Assembly (NCBI RefSeq): GCF_014207445.1
Contig: NZ_JACHEM010000012.1
Span: 1 to 64,000, forward strand
Reading direction: 5' to 3'
DNA from: Streptomyces candidus
GTDB lineage: Bacteria > Actinomycetota > Actinomycetes > Streptomycetales > Streptomycetaceae
DNA: 64,000 nt
How positions within the stretch are numbered: position 1 is the first letter of the stretch; each line of letters opens with the position of its first letter. This document shows, piece after piece, positions 62,310-64,000 of this stretch. Both the position numbers and the translations under genes were made by a program. The notes under the pieces were generated by a model. It ran no database searches. It had not been told where the DNA came from and worked only from the letters and a program-made list of their open reading frames with translations.

Positions 62310-62699
62310 ATGAATCTGCACGTGAAAGACTTCGACCACCTCGTCCTCAACGTCCAGGACGTCGAACGCTCCCTCGCCTTCTACACCGGCCCGCTCGGCC
62401 TGGAGCCCGTCCGCGTCGAGGAATGGCGCGACGGGAAGGTCCCCTTCCCGTCCGTCCGCGTCACGCCCACCACGATCATCGACCTGTTCAGCCGACCCCG
62501 CGGGTCGTCCAACGTCGACCACATCTGCCTGACCGTCGAGCCGCTCGACTGGCAGGAAGTCATCGACTCGGGGGTCTTCACCGTCCTGGAGGGCCCGGTT
62601 CCGCGTTTCGGCGCCCGCGGCACCGCCCAGTCCCTCTACGTGCAGGACCCGGACGGCAACACCGTCGAACTCCGCTGGTACCCGCAGGACGCCGAGTAA
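62310..62699 (+). CDS. VOC family protein
   Basis: Encodes 129 residues of the glyoxalase/fosfomycin-resistance fold: FDHLVLNVQDVERSLAFYTGPLGL and VQDPDGNTVELRWYP. Metal-ligand positions are H10-type (DH), a central His (VDHICL) and the late Glu (VELRW), which are all present, so an active metal site is likely. Substrate unknown. The ATG at 62310 is preceded by a C-rich sequence without a clear ribosome site. Confidence 0.88.
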   Translation: MNLHVKDFDHLVLNVQDVERSLAFYTGPLGLEPVRVEEWRDGKVPFPSVRVTPTTIIDLFSRPRGSSNVDHICLTVEPLDWQEVIDSGVFTVLEGPVPRFGARGTAQSLYVQDPDGNTVELRWYPQDAE

Positions 62700-62867
62700 C
62701 CGTCCGCCGCCGGCCGGTCGGCCCCGACCGCGCCGGGCCGACGGCCGGGCGGAACATCCCGAAGTCGTCCGAGATCGGCAAGTAGGAGCGGGTTGCTGTC
62801 CTTCCGCGGCCCGCCCTGTTGCCATGAAGGGGTTGCTTTCCTTCTCGGACAAGGGAGTTCTCTCGGG

Positions 62868-63821
62868 ATGCGGACCACCACACTGGGCAGGGACGGACCG
62901 GTCGTCGGCAGGCTGGGACTGGGGGCGATGGGCCTCTCGTACCGCTACGCCCCGGCCCTGCGGGACAGGAGCAAGGCCGTATCGCTGGTCCAGGAGGCGG
63001 TGGACCGCGGAGTCAATCTCGTCGAGACGGCCGGCGCCTACGCGGCCGGGGACAACGAGCGGCTGATCGGCGAGGCGATCCGCGGACGCCGGGACGAGGT
63101 CGTACTGTGCACCGGCGGCGGCCTGCTCGGCGACGCGGACGGCACGCTGCGGCCCGCCGGCGGCCCGCAGGAACTGCGGGCCGGCGTCGACGAGAGCCTG
63201 CGCCGCCTGCACGTGGACCACATCGACCTCTACCTGCTGCGCCGCGTCGATCCCGGCGTCCCGCTGGAGGAGAGCTGGGGTGCGCTGGCCGAACAGGTCT
63301 GGGCGGGGAAGATCCGCATGCTGGGCCTGCCCGTCGTCACCGTGCAGCAGGCCCGCGCCGCCGAGGCCGTGCACGAGGCGGCGGCGATGGCGGCCGAGGT
63401 GTCGCTGTTCACGCGCTGCGGCCTGGACGACGTGGTGCCGTACGCGGTGGAGCGCAGGATCGCGCTGCTGGCGGGCGCCCCGCTCGGCCGCGGCCTGCTG
63501 ACCGGCGCGCTGGCCCGGTTCGACGACCTGCCGCTGGACGACTGGCGGCGCACCCAGCCCCGCTTCGCCCCGCGCGCCATCCGCCACAACTTCGCGCTCG
63601 CGCAGGCCGTCTCCCAGGTGGCCGTCCGGCACGGGGCGAGCCCCGCCCAGGTCGCCCTGGCATGGCTGCTGCGGCTCGGTGAGCACGTGGTGCCGCTGCC
63701 CGGCACGAGGGCGGCGGAGCACCTCGCGGAAAACCTCGGCGGCGACCGGCTCCGCCTGACCGAGCAGGACCTGACCGATCTGGAGTTCCTGCCCTACCCG
63801 TCGGGCGCCCCGGAGGCGTGA
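62868..63821 (+). CDS. Aldo/keto-reductase-fold protein with substituted catalytic residues
   Basis: Encodes 317 residues of the AKR superfamily (GLGAMGLSYRY opening, AWLLRLGEHVVPLPGTRAAEHLAENL NADPH-binding end). Of the tetrad Asp-Tyr-Lys-His only Tyr (Y58) remains. The Asp position is E53 (LVETAGAYAAGDN), Lys is Gly (LCTGGG, about 83) and His is R125 (LYLLRRVDP). It may be a pseudoenzyme or NADP(H) sensor. The ATG at 62868 follows GGGAG eleven bases upstream. Confidence 0.88.
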   Translation: MRTTTLGRDGPVVGRLGLGAMGLSYRYAPALRDRSKAVSLVQEAVDRGVNLVETAGAYAAGDNERLIGEAIRGRRDEVVLCTGGGLLGDADGTLRPAGGPQELRAGVDESLRRLHVDHIDLYLLRRVDPGVPLEESWGALAEQVWAGKIRMLGLPVVTVQQARAAEAVHEAAAMAAEVSLFTRCGLDDVVPYAVERRIALLAGAPLGRGLLTGALARFDDLPLDDWRRTQPRFAPRAIRHNFALAQAVSQVAVRHGASPAQVALAWLLRLGEHVVPLPGTRAAEHLAENLGGDRLRLTEQDLTDLEFLPYPSGAPEA

Positions 63822-63944
63822 GCCGCTCCCGGCCCGCGCCCCAGGGCGTGAGCCACCCGGACACACCCCAGTCACCACATCCCGCCACGGCACCCCGCAC
63901 TCCCCGCACCTCCGTCCCTGACGCACCTCATCTGGAGTTCTCTC

Positions 63945-64000
63945 ATGACGACCTCTCTGGTAAGGCCGGTCCTCCCGCCGTCGCGGGTAACGAACACCGG
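63945..64000 (+). CDS. Start of an unknown gene, cut by the window edge
   Basis: The ATG at 63945 has GGAG 8-11 bases upstream and opens a frame MTTSLVRPVLPPSRVTNT that runs to the edge without a stop. Nothing else can be said; the family is unknown. Confidence 0.45.
   Translation, partial: MTTSLVRPVLPPSRVTNT

Overview
This window is chromosomal DNA from a high-GC actinomycete, almost certainly a Streptomyces. The signs are GC-saturated third codon positions, many GTG starts, 4-bp start/stop overlaps inside operons, Lsr2, a TipA-type MerR regulator with its internal TipAS start, DUF397/XRE/ATPase regulatory genes, DUF2520, DUF3180, DUF5937 and DUF6479 proteins. From memory, the order clpC - SCO3374-like - lsr2 ... 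coaX-nadCB-panC ... folate genes - ftsH - hpt - tilS ... ppa ... tipA matches the conserved core around SCO3373-SCO3413 of S. coelicolor. Most of the window is therefore core chromosome with a few accessory insertions. No rRNA, tRNA, CRISPR array or secondary-metabolite cluster was found by eye.

Layout. 1-2 kb: the cut-off end of a transposase, a secreted M23 peptidase with a structured leader, and a small two-gene cassette ending in a ParE/RelE-like protein. 2-8 kb: clpC (with a ClgR-type box), an SCO3374-family gene, lsr2, a short N-acetylglutamate synthase, a BlaI-type regulator and two small genes. 8-14 kb: a tightly coupled minus-strand operon DUF2520-panC-nadB-nadC-coaX that joins pantothenate/CoA and NAD synthesis. 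14-19 kb: a threonine-aldolase-like enzyme, an ArsR/DUF5937 regulator with a clear palindrome, and a NarL-type two-component pair. 19-22 kb: a MidA/NDUFAF7-like methyltransferase next to an orphan nuoD. 22-27 kb: a divergent betaine-type ABC importer. 27-31 kb: a membrane esterase, an MprF-like protein, and a quinone-reductase-like gene divergent from its probable MarR repressor. 31-43 kb: folate genes (folP, folB, folK, folE), ftsH, hpt, tilS, a DUF2342 metalloprotease, a PBP4-type carboxypeptidase and ppa. 43-49 kb: a ThrE-type exporter flanked by copies of a GC-rich repeat, DedA, YbjQ, tipA and small accessory enzymes. 49-54 kb: an unusual aldehyde dehydrogenase and an XRE/ATPase/DUF397 regulatory cluster. 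54-64 kb: FUSC, DUF2786, a PolA-like polymerase, DUF6479, Dps, a DsbA-like protein, GNAT, VOC and an aldo/keto-reductase-like protein, then the start of one more gene.

The strongest leads are these. (1) A perfect 21-bp element lies upstream of both the ATPase gene and the DUF397 gene of the XRE cluster, and each copy carries the same 12-bp-spaced direct repeat. It is probably the operator of the XRE regulator. (2) A complete autoregulated tipA unit is present: 19-bp-spacer promoter, palindrome, internal TipAS start and thiopeptide-binding cysteine. (3) A MidA/NDUFAF7-like methyltransferase sits next to a NuoD paralogue, which is the protein family whose arginine NDUFAF7 methylates in mitochondria. 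(4) Two enzymes look catalytically altered: the aldo/keto reductase lacks three of the four tetrad residues, and the aldehyde dehydrogenase has Ser where the family has its general-base Glu.
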